The notes below the pieces were generated by a model. It was not told the origin of the DNA and ran no database searches. It saw only the letters and a program-made list of their open reading frames with translations. From positions 1 through 64,000 of the forward strand of contig NZ_LGHM01000115.1 of assembly GCF_001908185.1 (NCBI RefSeq): 64,000 bases of DNA, read 5' to 3'. Origin of the DNA: Bradyrhizobium sp. AS23.2. Its GTDB lineage: Bacteria; Pseudomonadota; Alphaproteobacteria; Rhizobiales; Xanthobacteraceae. Shown here piece by piece: positions 7,732 to 16,380 of this stretch; position 1 is the stretch's first letter, and each line of letters begins with the position of its first letter. A program made the position numbers and the translations under genes.

Positions 7732-9428
7732 ACGCCGAGAACCGCCAACAAATCCCGCTCAACGAGGGGATATCGGAAGACGCGTCCCGGAATACACTGG
7801 CGCTCAATCCCCTTGTCGGCATCCGGGGCCAGGACCTCGTCGACAGCGCAGGCGTCCTGTTCAAGGCCGTCTTCAACGAGCCGAAGGTCGCGGCCGACCA
7901 ATGGACGTCCTTTCTCGGCGAGTTTGGCTCTATCCTCATCGGCAAGTCGGAGCGCGCGCCACAGGCCGGCGACCGGCGATTTTCCGATGCCGCCTGGAAG
8001 GAGAGTGCGCTGCACAGCGGAATGCTCAAGGCCTATCTCGCCTGGGGCGACGCGGTCAGCAGTTTCGTCGACAAGACGAGCCTCAGCGATATCGACAAGG
8101 CCCGCGCGCATCTGGTCACGGAAATCCTGATCGATGCGGTGGCCCCCACCAATGGGATGCTGACCAACCCGGCGGCAGTGCGCAGGTTCGTGGACACCGG
8201 CGGCCGCAGCGTCTGGCATGGCCTGAAGAATTACATCGACGATCTTGCCCGGAACGGCGGCATGCCGTCGATGGTCGATCAGAGCGCGTTCAAGGTCGGC
8301 GAGAACCTTGCCACCACCGAGGGCTCGGTGATCTTCCGCAACGAGTTTTTGGAACTGATCCAGTACACGCCAACGGCGCCAAAAGTCAGGAAACGGCCTC
8401 TGGTCATCACGCCACCGCAGATCAACAAATATTACGCACTCGATCTTTCGCCCGACAAGAGCATGGTCCGCTTCCTGCTCGAGAGTGGCATCCAGGTCTT
8501 TTGCGTGAGCTGGCGCAACCCGACTGCGGCCAACCGCGAGTGGGGTCTCGATAGCTACGTCGTGGCGCTCGACCAAGCCGTCGACGCTGCGCGCGAGATC
8601 ACCGGCAGCAACGACATCTCCATGATGGGCTCCTGTTCCGGTGGGATCACCTCGACCGCATATTTCGCAACGCTGGGCGGCCCCGCCGAAAAGATCAGGA
8701 ACATGGTCTTGGCGGTCTGCCTGCTCGATCCGAATACGGCTGATGAGAGCGCGTTCGGCTGCCTGATGACCCCGGAAACCATGCACGCCGCCAAGGAGGC
8801 CTCGCGACTCCGCGGCATGGTCGACGGTCACGAACTGGCGCGGATGTTCGCGTGGATGCGGCCGAACGACCTGATCTGGAACTATTGGGTCAACAATTAC
8901 CTGCTCGGCAATCGACCTCCCGCATTCGATATCCTGTACTGGAATGCCGATACGACCCGGCTTCCGGCCCGCCTGCACGGCGACTATCTCGACCTCTATT
9001 TCACGAATCCGTTCGTCAATGCCGGAAAGCTCGCGCTGAACGACGCGGCGATCGACATGAGCAAGGTCAAGGCGGACTGCTACGTCGTTGCAGGTGTCAC
9101 CGACCACATCACGCCGTGGAAAGGCGTGCACAAGACGGCGCAGATCATGGGCGCAGCCACGACCTTCGTGCTCTCGAACAGCGGTCACCTGCAGAGCCTT
9201 CTCAATCCGCCGGCGAATCCGAAGGCGTCCTTCATGATCGGTCCCGTCAGTCCAGCCGGACCTGATGCATTCCTGGTCGCCTCCGAGAAGCGTAAGGGAA
9301 GCTGGTGGCTCGACTGGCGCGATTGGCTTCACGCGCGATCGGGCGAGGAGGTGGATGCGCCGGCATCGCTCGGCAGCCAGCGTCATGCCGTTCTCGCTCC
9401 AGCTCCGGGGACATACGTCTTTGAATGA
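7728..9428 (+). CDS. phaC: Poly(3-hydroxyalkanoate) synthase, PhaC family
   Basis: This 566-residue alpha/beta-hydrolase-fold enzyme polymerises (R)-3-hydroxyacyl-CoA into PHA granules. The nucleophile elbow is a Cys-containing lipase box, GSCSGG (Cys303). The catalytic Asp is D459 in GVTDHITPW and the His is H487 in SNSGHLQSLLNPP. The N-terminal conserved domain covers residues ~90-220 (SAYLAWGDAV-like helix, NPAAVRRF). Length fits single-subunit (class I/II-like) synthases. The start overlaps the MaoC stop and its stop overlaps the downstream depolymerase start. That neighbourhood supports a medium-chain or mixed PHA system. I cannot tell class I from II with certainty by eye. Confidence 0.92.
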   Translation: MNAENRQQIPLNEGISEDASRNTLALNPLVGIRGQDLVDSAGVLFKAVFNEPKVAADQWTSFLGEFGSILIGKSERAPQAGDRRFSDAAWKESALHSGMLKAYLAWGDAVSSFVDKTSLSDIDKARAHLVTEILIDAVAPTNGMLTNPAAVRRFVDTGGRSVWHGLKNYIDDLARNGGMPSMVDQSAFKVGENLATTEGSVIFRNEFLELIQYTPTAPKVRKRPLVITPPQINKYYALDLSPDKSMVRFLLESGIQVFCVSWRNPTAANREWGLDSYVVALDQAVDAAREITGSNDISMMGSCSGGITSTAYFATLGGPAEKIRNMVLAVCLLDPNTADESAFGCLMTPETMHAAKEASRLRGMVDGHELARMFAWMRPNDLIWNYWVNNYLLGNRPPAFDILYWNADTTRLPARLHGDYLDLYFTNPFVNAGKLALNDAAIDMSKVKADCYVVAGVTDHITPWKGVHKTAQIMGAATTFVLSNSGHLQSLLNPPANPKASFMIGPVSPAGPDAFLVASEKRKGSWWLDWRDWLHARSGEEVDAPASLGSQRHAVLAPAPGTYVFE

Positions 9429-10372
9429 CACCACGACGAATACGCAGCCGGCGACGCAGACCGTTACGGGCAAGCCGGGCGAGATCAGTGTGCAGCAAAT
9501 CGTGATCGACGAGCAGTCGCTCCGGGTCGCCATCAGGCATGGGGGCGAGCGGCAGCCACCCCTCCTGCTGTTCAACGGGATCGGCGCCAACTGGGAGCTG
9601 GCGAAGCCGCTCCTCGAGGCGCTCACGAGCACGACAGCGATCATTTTTGACGTGCCCGGGCGTCGGCGCCTCGCCGCGGCCGCTTCTTCCGTATCGCCCG
9701 TCGACGCTGGCGCGGCTCGCCGCCGGCCTCGTCGCGGAACTGGGCTACGCTGAGGTCGACGCCGCCGGCGTGTCATGGGGCGGCGGGATCGCACAGCAAT
9801 TCGCGCATCAATATCCGAAACTGTGCCGGCGGCTGGTGCTGGCCGCGACGTCGCCCGGTTTCACCATGGTGCCGGCGAGTCCCGCGGTGTTGTGGAAGAT
9901 GGCGACGCCGCGGCGCTATACCGACAAGCTCTACATGAACAGGATAGCGGCCGACATCTATGGCGGCGCATTTCGCTACGACCCGTCGCTCATCGCCCGG
10001 CATGTGGCCGCGATGCACGGCGGGCGAAATCTGGGCTACCTGTATCAGCTCCTCGCCATGACCGGTTGGACCAGCCTGCCATGGCTCTGGTCGCTGCCGC
10101 AGCCGACGCTCGTGCTGATGGGCAGCGACGATCCGCTGGTTCCCCCGATCAACGGTCACATTCTGGCAGGCCTGATCCCGAATGCCGAGCTCCGCATGAT
10201 CGACGACGGGCACCTGTTCATGGTGACTCGCCCGGCGGAAACCGCTGCTCTGATCGAGGCATTCCTGGTCGACGAGCGCCCGCAGCCTGAACCGTCCTCC
10301 TTGCTTTCGCGGACGGCCGGTCGCGTGAGAGGTCCCATTCCAACGTCCGAAGGCGGACGCCACCAGTCCTGA
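9421..10372 (+). pseudogene. PHA depolymerase (PhaZ-like alpha/beta hydrolase), single-base frameshift
   Basis: Two plus-strand frames together make one intracellular PHA-depolymerase-type hydrolase. The first (from TTG 9421, overlapping the phaC stop) runs through EISVQQIVIDEQSLRVAIRH and LLLFNGIGANWELAKPL to IIFDVPG. The homology then continues one frame over with GVGASPRPLLPYR, the Ser elbow GVSWGGGIAQQF, the Asp in MGSDDPLVPP and the His in DDGHLFMVTRP. The break is at CCCGGG near 9655-9661, where removal of one G restores the frame. Either the gene is inactivated or the base is a sequencing error. Flanking genes are intact. The TTG start is uncertain. Confidence 0.8.
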
Positions 10373-10395
10373 GCACAGCAACAAGGGAGGATATC

Positions 10396-10824
10396 ATGAC
10401 GGACGCGACATCATACATCGACATGCTGAGGAAGTTCGGCAGCGATCTCGGCTTGCCGAAACTGAACGTGGATGAATTGCTCCAGGCCCAAAAGAAGAAC
10501 ATCGATGCCCTCGGCGAAAGCGCGAAGGTCGCCGCGCAAGGCGCGCAATCGGTGGCGCGGAAGCAGCGCGAGGTGCTGGAGGCAGGTCTGAAAGAGGCGG
10601 CGACGCTTGCGCGCGAGTACAAGCCGCTCGGCAAGGTTCACGAGAACATCGCGTTGCAGACCGAATTCGCGCGAAAGGTATTCGAGATCACGGTGCAAGG
10701 CGCACAGGAGAACGCGTCGACTGCAAGGCAATCGACCGCGGAGGCGGTGAAGATCATCCAGGATCGCGTGAAGGAGAGTCTCGAGGAGATCCGCGCCAGC
10801 ATTCGACCGAACAAATCAGCCTGA
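10396..10824 (+). CDS. Phasin family protein
   Basis: This 142-residue helical protein coats PHA granules. It has the typical phasin_2 pattern of amphipathic helices rich in Ala, Gln and Glu (VDELLQAQKKNIDAL, EYKPLGKVHENIALQTEFAR, VKIIQDRVKESLEEIRASI). There are no Cys residues and no signal peptide. The ATG sits after AAGGGAGG. It follows the PHA synthase and depolymerase genes in the same direction, which agrees with a role in granule formation. The exact phasin subclass is not assigned. Confidence 0.9.
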   Translation: MTDATSYIDMLRKFGSDLGLPKLNVDELLQAQKKNIDALGESAKVAAQGAQSVARKQREVLEAGLKEAATLAREYKPLGKVHENIALQTEFARKVFEITVQGAQENASTARQSTAEAVKIIQDRVKESLEEIRASIRPNKSA

Positions 10825-10854
10825 CGCCGCGATCCGCGCACGAGGGAGGGAGCC

Positions 10855-12072
10855 ATGGCGAACCCGCAGGCCACCCGGACGGGGCGGCCGGACTACGCGC
10901 CGCCGCCGGTCAATGGCGATTTCTTTGGAATTGCAAACGTGCTGAACGATGGCGAACGCGCGCTGTTGCGGCGCGTTCGCGACTTCACCGAGGCCGTCGT
11001 CGCGCCCGTGATCGAGGAGTACTGGGGCCGCGACGAATTCCCGTTCGCGATCATTCCGAAGATGGCCGAAATCGGCATCGGCGGCGTCGGCTATCAGGGC
11101 TATGGCGCGGCGGGCGGCAACTGGTTGTTGAACGGATTCGTGGCGATGGAGCTGGCGCGGGTGGACGCGTCGCTCGCGACGTTCTGGGGCGTGCACACCG
11201 GGTTGTCGGCAGGCTCGATCTATCTGTGCGGCGACGAGGCGCAGAAGCAGCGCTGGCTTCCGCCCATGATGCGCTTCGAGAAGATCGGCTCGTTCGGCCT
11301 GACGGAGCCGTTGGTGGGCTCCGCCACGTCGGGCGGCATGCTGACGACCTGCCGGCGCGAAGGCGACGGCTGGATCCTCAATGGCCAGAAGAAGTGGATC
11401 GGCAACGCCACTTTCGCCGAAATCAATGTCATCTGGGCGCGCGAGGAGGGTTCGAGCCAGGTCAAGGGCTTCGTCGTCGGGAAGGACAATCCAGGCTTTT
11501 CCGTCGAGAAGATCAGGACCAAGATGGCGCTTCGCGTCGTGCAGAACGGGCTGATCACCCTGAAGGATTGCCGCGTGCCTGAGGCGGACCGTCTGCAGAA
11601 TGCCAACTCGTTCAAGGACACCGCCAAGGTGCTGAGGATGACGCGCACCGGAGTGGCATGGTTCGCTGTAGGCTGCCAGATGGGCGCCTACGAGCACGCG
11701 CTGCGCTATGCGACCGAACGGATGCAGTTCGGAAGGCCGATCGGCGGATTCCAGCTCGTGCAGGATCTCCTCGTGCGTATGCTCGGCAACGTCACGTCGA
11801 CCCAGGCGATGATGCTGCGTCTCGCCCAGCTACAGGACGAGGGCGTGATGCGCGACGAGCACGCATCGCTGGCGAAGGCATTTTGCACCGTCAAGTGCCG
11901 CGAGACCGTTGGCTATGCGCGCGAACTGCTCGGCGGCAACGGCATCCTGCTCGAGAATCACATCGGCCGTTTCGTGGCCGACGCCGAAGCGATCTACTCC
12001 TATGAAGGCACCAGGGAAATGAACACGTTGATTGTGGGCAAGTCGATCACCGGGCTGAGCGCCTTCGTCTGA
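10855..12072 (+). CDS. Acyl-CoA dehydrogenase (glutaryl-CoA dehydrogenase-like)
   Basis: This 405-residue FAD flavoprotein oxidises an acyl-CoA to the 2-enoyl-CoA and passes electrons to ETF. The conserved ACAD signatures are GSFGLTEPLVGSATSGG, GQKKWIGNATFA and RELLGGNGILLENHIGR. The C-terminal catalytic base is Glu384 in YEGTREMNTLIVG, in the position used by glutaryl-CoA dehydrogenases. The start has GAGGGAGGG upstream. It closes the PHA operon. A close paralogue lies at 34919-36139; both end in TGLSAFV. The substrate is unknown, and whether it also decarboxylates cannot be read here. Confidence 0.9.
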   Translation: MANPQATRTGRPDYAPPPVNGDFFGIANVLNDGERALLRRVRDFTEAVVAPVIEEYWGRDEFPFAIIPKMAEIGIGGVGYQGYGAAGGNWLLNGFVAMELARVDASLATFWGVHTGLSAGSIYLCGDEAQKQRWLPPMMRFEKIGSFGLTEPLVGSATSGGMLTTCRREGDGWILNGQKKWIGNATFAEINVIWAREEGSSQVKGFVVGKDNPGFSVEKIRTKMALRVVQNGLITLKDCRVPEADRLQNANSFKDTAKVLRMTRTGVAWFAVGCQMGAYEHALRYATERMQFGRPIGGFQLVQDLLVRMLGNVTSTQAMMLRLAQLQDEGVMRDEHASLAKAFCTVKCRETVGYARELLGGNGILLENHIGRFVADAEAIYSYEGTREMNTLIVGKSITGLSAFV

Positions 12073-12127
12073 CGCGACGCAGCGGAGCACTAGGGCGAGG
12101 GGCGATCAACACGACGGGGAAGCGGCC

Positions 12128-12362
12128 ATGAACGGAGCGGAAAGTCTGCTGCGGATGCTGGTCGGATCCGGCGTCGAGGTCTGTCTTCGGCAATCCAGCG
12201 CGTCGGAAATGCATTTCGACAACTTCGCCGGCCAGGGCCAGATGATCCGCTTCCTCAAGGACGTCATGATGGCCGGAGGCCTGCCTCAGATCGCGGCAGC
12301 GGGGTGCCCTCAGCGTCGATAACCGGCTGTCCAACGGGCGCGTGGCCGTTGCGAACGCCTAA
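12128..12362 (+). pseudogene. Chimeric relic: TPP-enzyme N-terminus joined to DoxX C-terminus
   Basis: The first 30 codons match the N-terminus of acetolactate-synthase-like TPP enzymes (MNGAESLLRMLVGSGVEVC, then SEMHF). Between them the expected F-x-NPG segment appears only in another frame (TTCGGCAATCCA), so two small indels are present. At about 12218 the sequence switches to the conserved C-terminus of DoxX-like membrane proteins (FLKDVMMAGG, QIAAAG). This continues after another frameshift as ALSVDNR, ending at TAA 12360-12362. Hence two unrelated gene ends have been joined by deletion and are decaying. It follows the acyl-CoA dehydrogenase by 55 bases. Confidence 0.65.
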
Positions 12363-12489
12363 GCACGCGAACAAGAACGAGAGGCGATTCGCAGCCCCCG
12401 CAGCTCAAAATCTCGATTGCCTACGGTCGCCTTTGCGCGTCGATCTGCCATCTACGCCGCCGAAGGCCTCATTCCGACAGGGGAAAATA

Positions 12490-12762
12490 TCAACTGCCGG
12501 TTTGGAGCAGGTTCAACAGCACATTTGTCGGAATGCCCATTGATTCTCCTGCCAAAACATTCGCCCAGTCGACTCCGTCGGAATCAAGAATCTTACGTCG
12601 ACGTATGAACGGCCGCTTCTGGCAAGCTACCAAGGCGCGAGGTCTGGAGTAAGCTGCTCTCCGATAAGAAAACAGCGCTTCCACATTAGTGGGTTTAGCG
12701 ATGTAGCGGACCCCAGCTACCAAATCTATAATTTTGCGCGCGTAACTACGATTTTCGACCAT
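12490..12762 (-). CDS. Small hypothetical protein (90 aa)
   Basis: The frame begins MVENRSYARKIIDLV behind CAGGAG with six bases of spacing. A longer in-frame version from 12831 is less likely. The product is basic in the middle (KRPFIRRRKIL) and ends DWANVLAGESMGIPTNVLL. No known motif, transmembrane segment or signal peptide is visible. Local base composition is more A+T-rich than the neighbours, which may indicate transferred DNA. Function unknown; the gene could be spurious. Confidence 0.35.
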   Translation of the reverse strand: MVENRSYARKIIDLVAGVRYIAKPTNVEALFSYRRAAYSRPRALVACQKRPFIRRRKILDSDGVDWANVLAGESMGIPTNVLLNLLQTGS

Positions 12763-12907
12763 CTTGTACTCCTGGCGGTAGCCGTCGCGTAGGCTAGAAT
12801 TCGGTTTGCCTCTGAGACCTTTTCGCGCCAATCAGGCACCGCGGATTCGAGGCCACAGGTTGAACAACTCTTGCTGCAAGGCAGCTCTCAAGGGCTGACG
12901 CCGGGCG

Positions 12908-13822
12908 TCATTGACGCTGAAACCGTCGCCAAGCGCCGGGGCTGCTACCCGTCGACTCCGAGAACACACGTGTGAAGTGGCTTTGATCGCCAAAGCCGGT
13001 GGCTTTGGCGATTTCGACAAGCGACAGTCGCGAGTTCGACAGCAACGACTTGGCTTTCTCGACGCGATGTTCGCGTAGCCAGCGATGCGGCCGTATGCCC
13101 ATCGATTGCGCGAAGGCACGGGAGAAATGGCCGGGTGACAACCCGCACTCGGCCGCGATGTCGGCCAGCGAAAGGTCGCCGTCGAGATTTTCGCTCAGCA
13201 GTTCGGTTGCTCGTTTTTGCTGCCAAGGTGCAAGCCCGCCGCGAAGCTTGGCGGTCGGCTGATCGATGCCGGCGTATTCCTTCAGGAGATGCGCGGCGGC
13301 GGCATGTAAGACGTGGTCGACGAAGATCCGGCTCGCTTCCTGCGGCTTCACCAGGGACGGCAGCAGCGCGCTTGCGAGTTGGGTCAATGTGCGATCTGGA
13401 GAGCAAACGCCAGTAGGTGCATGCAGCTCGTCGAGACGCTCTGTTCCTTGTTGCTCGAGCATTCCATTCAGCGCGCTGCGCGTAAAATAGAAATGCACGA
13501 GATGAAAGCCGCTCTTGAAGCGCACCCTGTTGTCATGTCGCAGGTCGAGCAATGTCGTGCCGCCTGCTGCCTGGGGCCCCTGTAGCGCAAGTGGCCGCTC
13601 GTTAAGCCAGATCTCACGGTCGAGTCCCTCGGACAGCGAAACCGACGCGATGATGGAATCTTCGGTTGGCAGAGGATTGGATCTCTCGAGCGACGGTTGC
13701 TCGGAGACGACCAGTGTTGCGGCATACTCCTTGCGATGCCCCTTCTGCCGAACGACGGAAGGCGCCTCCTTGATGTGAAGGATCTCTGCCACCGTTTGAC
13801 CATATCCTCTGAGGTTGGACAT
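12908..13822 (-). CDS. AraC-family transcriptional regulator
   Basis: This 304-residue regulator has a C-terminal AraC/HTH_18 domain (residues ~205-300). It carries two helix-turn-helix units, LSLADIAAECGLSPGHFSRA and LVEIAKATGFGDQSHFTRV, and ends PGAWRRFQRQ. The N-terminal ~190 residues form the cupin-like effector region shared with the AraC array at 40955-44837 (DLRHDNRVRFKSGFHLVHFY; RIFVDHVLHAAAAHLL). The effector is unknown. It lies just 45 bases beyond the next AraC gene in the same orientation, and the pair may be an operon. Confidence 0.9.
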   Translation of the reverse strand: MSNLRGYGQTVAEILHIKEAPSVVRQKGHRKEYAATLVVSEQPSLERSNPLPTEDSIIASVSLSEGLDREIWLNERPLALQGPQAAGGTTLLDLRHDNRVRFKSGFHLVHFYFTRSALNGMLEQQGTERLDELHAPTGVCSPDRTLTQLASALLPSLVKPQEASRIFVDHVLHAAAAHLLKEYAGIDQPTAKLRGGLAPWQQKRATELLSENLDGDLSLADIAAECGLSPGHFSRAFAQSMGIRPHRWLREHRVEKAKSLLSNSRLSLVEIAKATGFGDQSHFTRVFSESTGSSPGAWRRFQRQ

Positions 13823-13867
13823 CGGCTGGGCTTCTCGCTCGCGGCGGTTGGTTCGACCCTTCGTCGT

Positions 13868-14878
13868 TCAGGATAAACGCGCGCTCCGCCAGGCGTGCGG
13901 ACTATTCCCGACGACCCGACTGAACACGCGTACCAGATGACGCTCTCCGGCAAATCCGCATTTCATAGCGATCTGGGCAATCGACATCTTCGTTTGCCGC
14001 ATCATCTCCATCGCCTTCTCCAGCCGCCGTTCGAGCAGCCATTTGTGAGGAGGCATTCCGACCGAACTGGTAAAGGCGTCAGAAAATATGCTGAGGGGTA
14101 TGCCGCATTCCAGCGCGAGCTGCGCGATCGTGACGTTGCCGTCGAGATGCGCGGCGATGACGTCCTTCACCCGGGCTTCCTGCCATTTTGCGAGTTCGCC
14201 TGCGGTGGCTGCCGGCCGGTCCGCCCTGGGGTTGTAGGTGCGCAGGACATGCGCGGCGATCGCCGTCGTGACGTGATCGACGAAGAGCATGTTGGCTTCT
14301 TCCGGACGCCGGAAGGCAGGATAGAGGGCAAGGCCGAGATCCCGGATGACGGGGTCGTCGATGCCGCTGCATGGGTCGTGCGCGAATTCGTCGATATCGC
14401 GTGCCTCGTCGATTTCTGCAATGTGGGCGAGAACGCCTCGCGGCACGTAAAACGACATCATATGGAAGGACGAGACGCCGTAACCGATGTATTTTTTCCG
14501 CAGATCGAAAATGTTCGACGAGCCGGCCCCGAGAGGAAGCGCCTGGACAGGTTTGTCATCGATCCAGAGGATCCGCTTGGGCCAGTCTCGCATGTTCAGG
14601 GTGATGAGGAACGCGCTCTCCTGGGGCACGGCCGAGGTGTAGTCATTCTCGGGAATGTCGCGCCGCACTTCCGTTACCGCGATTTCCGACTTTTGCAGCA
14701 CTGGTCGGGTGACCATCGTCTGGGCCTCGCCGGCATGCAGTGCCTTGAGAAGGTGCTGGCCGTAAGCGACTTTTTCCATTGCGGGAGATCCAAATTCGCG
14801 CGCCCGTTCAAGCTGTTGTGTCGACCATAGAGACACGGGGGGAGGGGCGGATTGTCTGAATTTGTCGTCGTTTTGCAA
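13868..14878 (-). CDS. AraC-family transcriptional regulator
   Basis: A C-terminal AraC domain (residues ~235-333) contains VTIAQLALECGIPLSIFSDA and SIAQIAMKCGFAGERHLVRV. The N-terminal effector region has the same plan as the tandem AraC array later in the window (KIAVTEV-like strand as SEIAVTEVRRDIPEND, and MLFVDHVTTAIAAHVL). The longest frame begins with TTG 14878. An internal ATG at 14776 (MEKVAYGQHLL) aligns better with the paralogues' N-termini and may be the true start. It is divergent from the MFS transporter gene at 14915, which it may control. Confidence 0.88.
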   Translation of the reverse strand: MQNDDKFRQSAPPPVSLWSTQQLERAREFGSPAMEKVAYGQHLLKALHAGEAQTMVTRPVLQKSEIAVTEVRRDIPENDYTSAVPQESAFLITLNMRDWPKRILWIDDKPVQALPLGAGSSNIFDLRKKYIGYGVSSFHMMSFYVPRGVLAHIAEIDEARDIDEFAHDPCSGIDDPVIRDLGLALYPAFRRPEEANMLFVDHVTTAIAAHVLRTYNPRADRPAATAGELAKWQEARVKDVIAAHLDGNVTIAQLALECGIPLSIFSDAFTSSVGMPPHKWLLERRLEKAMEMMRQTKMSIAQIAMKCGFAGERHLVRVFSRVVGNSPHAWRSARLS

Positions 14879-14914
14879 AACTGATCAGAAAACGTCCGGC
14901 TGCGACTATTCCGG

Positions 14915-16228
14915 GTGGCTCCCTTGGCACCTCCACCCTACCATACTCGCTGGCAAACTTGGCGACCGGACAGGGGTAGGACCATTTCGACTTTACCTGC
15001 GAGGGCTGCCGAGCTCCGGCGCGGTTGGCCGGCCATGATCGCCTGCCTCATCGGCAATGCGATCGGACTGCATACCCTCCCGCCCTTTACGATCGGGCTG
15101 TTCGTTGTGCCGCTCCAGCAGGACCTGGGGTGGACCAGGATATCGATTTCGCTCGGTATCACCATCATCACGATCGGAACCGCGATGTCAGCACCGCTGG
15201 TTGGCCTGTTCGTCGACCGGATCGGCGAGCGCATCCTGATCGGCATCGGCATGCTGATGTTGGCTGCAGGCTATTTTGCCTTGAGCTTGATGGGCAGTTC
15301 GATCATCCAATATTGGACGATCATGGCCCTGATGGCTCTGCTCGGTGCGGGCTGTTCGCCGGTGACCTTATCCCGCATTGTCGTTGGACTCTTTGACCGG
15401 ACCCGCGGCGCAGCTCTGGGTGTGGTGTTGCTCGGCACAGGGCTAACGAGCGCGGTCGCGCCGATCCTCTTGTCGCCGATCATCGTCGTATCTGGCTGGC
15501 GCGCTGGCTACGAGGCGCTGGCGCTGGTGATGCTCGGCGGATTTCCGATCGTCCTAGGCCTGCTGGCGCTCAGCGGGGTGGGTGGCTCGCGCAGATTGGC
15601 GTCGAATGCGCCCGGCGCAGAAGATGCAGTAACCGTTGGCGAGGTGTTCAGGCATCCAGTTTTCGTTCGCCTTATCATTCCTTTCGTGCTCGTTGCCATC
15701 GGAACTGGCGGGGTGGTCGTGCACTTTGTGCCGATGTTGATCGATGCGGGGTTCAGCGCGGCGCGCGCAGGGCAAATGTCGGGCTTGCTCGGCCTGTCGC
15801 TCGTTTTGGCCCGGTTGCTGGTAGGCGTCGCGATCGACTTTGTCTTCGCGCCTAGGGTCGCGATATTGATGATGGCGATAAGCTCGGTGGGGTTCCTTGC
15901 GCTGGCATTCGGTGGAAAAGGCCTCACGCCCTATGCCGCAATCTTCGTCGGCATGTCGTTAGGGGCCGAAGTCGATTTTATCGCCTACCTTGCCTCCCGG
16001 TATTTTCCGAAGCGCTACTTCGGTCGCGCCTACGGGTGGCTCTATTCGGCATTTCTGGTGTCGGTTTCCCTTTCCCCCTTGGTCTATGCAGGGTTTCGCG
16101 AGGGGATCGGAAGTTACTGGCCGGGCTTCCTTTGGGCGTCGGCATTCCTTGCGCTCGCCAGCATTTGTTTCGCACGGCTGCCGGGGTTTCCAAAAAGCGG
16201 TGCCGACCGCAGCATGATAGCGAACTAG
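14915..16228 (+). CDS. Major facilitator superfamily transporter
   Basis: This protein of about 437 residues has 12 predicted transmembrane segments. The loop 2-3 MFS signature reads GLFVDRIGERILIGIG, and a related one occurs in the second half. The middle loop between helices 6 and 7 (around SRRLASNAPGAEDAVTVGE) is hydrophilic, as usual. The start is uncertain: GTG 14915 is the only early in-frame start that keeps the RRGWP segment before helix 1, and ATG 15035 would cut into it. The substrate is unknown; relatives include organic-acid transporters. Its stop overlaps the convergent ccoS stop by four bases. Confidence 0.85.
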   Translation: MAPLAPPPYHTRWQTWRPDRGRTISTLPARAAELRRGWPAMIACLIGNAIGLHTLPPFTIGLFVVPLQQDLGWTRISISLGITIITIGTAMSAPLVGLFVDRIGERILIGIGMLMLAAGYFALSLMGSSIIQYWTIMALMALLGAGCSPVTLSRIVVGLFDRTRGAALGVVLLGTGLTSAVAPILLSPIIVVSGWRAGYEALALVMLGGFPIVLGLLALSGVGGSRRLASNAPGAEDAVTVGEVFRHPVFVRLIIPFVLVAIGTGGVVVHFVPMLIDAGFSAARAGQMSGLLGLSLVLARLLVGVAIDFVFAPRVAILMMAISSVGFLALAFGGKGLTPYAAIFVGMSLGAEVDFIAYLASRYFPKRYFGRAYGWLYSAFLVSVSLSPLVYAGFREGIGSYWPGFLWASAFLALASICFARLPGFPKSGADRSMIAN

Positions 16229-16380
16229 TAGTCCGGACCTTCATTGCCCTCGAGCAGGATGCGCTGAGCGGCTCCTTCGAGGTCGTCGTATTGGCCGTTC
16301 TTCAGCGTCCACATGAACGAGGCGAGCCCTGCCAGGCCCAGGCCGATCGCGATTGGCACGAGAAAGAAGAAGTCGATCAT
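16225..16380 (-). CDS. ccoS: cbb3-type cytochrome oxidase assembly protein CcoS
   Basis: This 51-residue protein reads MIDFFFLVPIAIGLGLAG, then FMWTLKNGQYDDLEGAAQRI, and ends EGNEGPDY. It has one N-terminal membrane helix followed by the conserved YDDLEGAA motif of CcoS, a factor needed for cofactor insertion into cbb3 oxidase. Its ATG overlaps the ccoI stop (TCAT at 16377-16380 on the plus strand), the usual ccoI-ccoS arrangement. Its stop overlaps the end of the convergent MFS gene. The identification rests on the motif and the neighbour. Confidence 0.92.
   Translation of the reverse strand: MIDFFFLVPIAIGLGLAGLASFMWTLKNGQYDDLEGAAQRILLEGNEGPDY

Noticed and set aside
9650..9665. Programmed frameshifting in the depolymerase gene
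   Set aside because: There is no slippery heptamer, only CCCGGGC, and no known precedent in this family. Mutation or sequencing error is simpler.
7518..9794. 758-codon open frame on the minus strand
   Set aside because: Antisense to MaoC, phaC and the depolymerase; Arg/Asp-rich composition without any domain. A reading shadow of the PHA genes.
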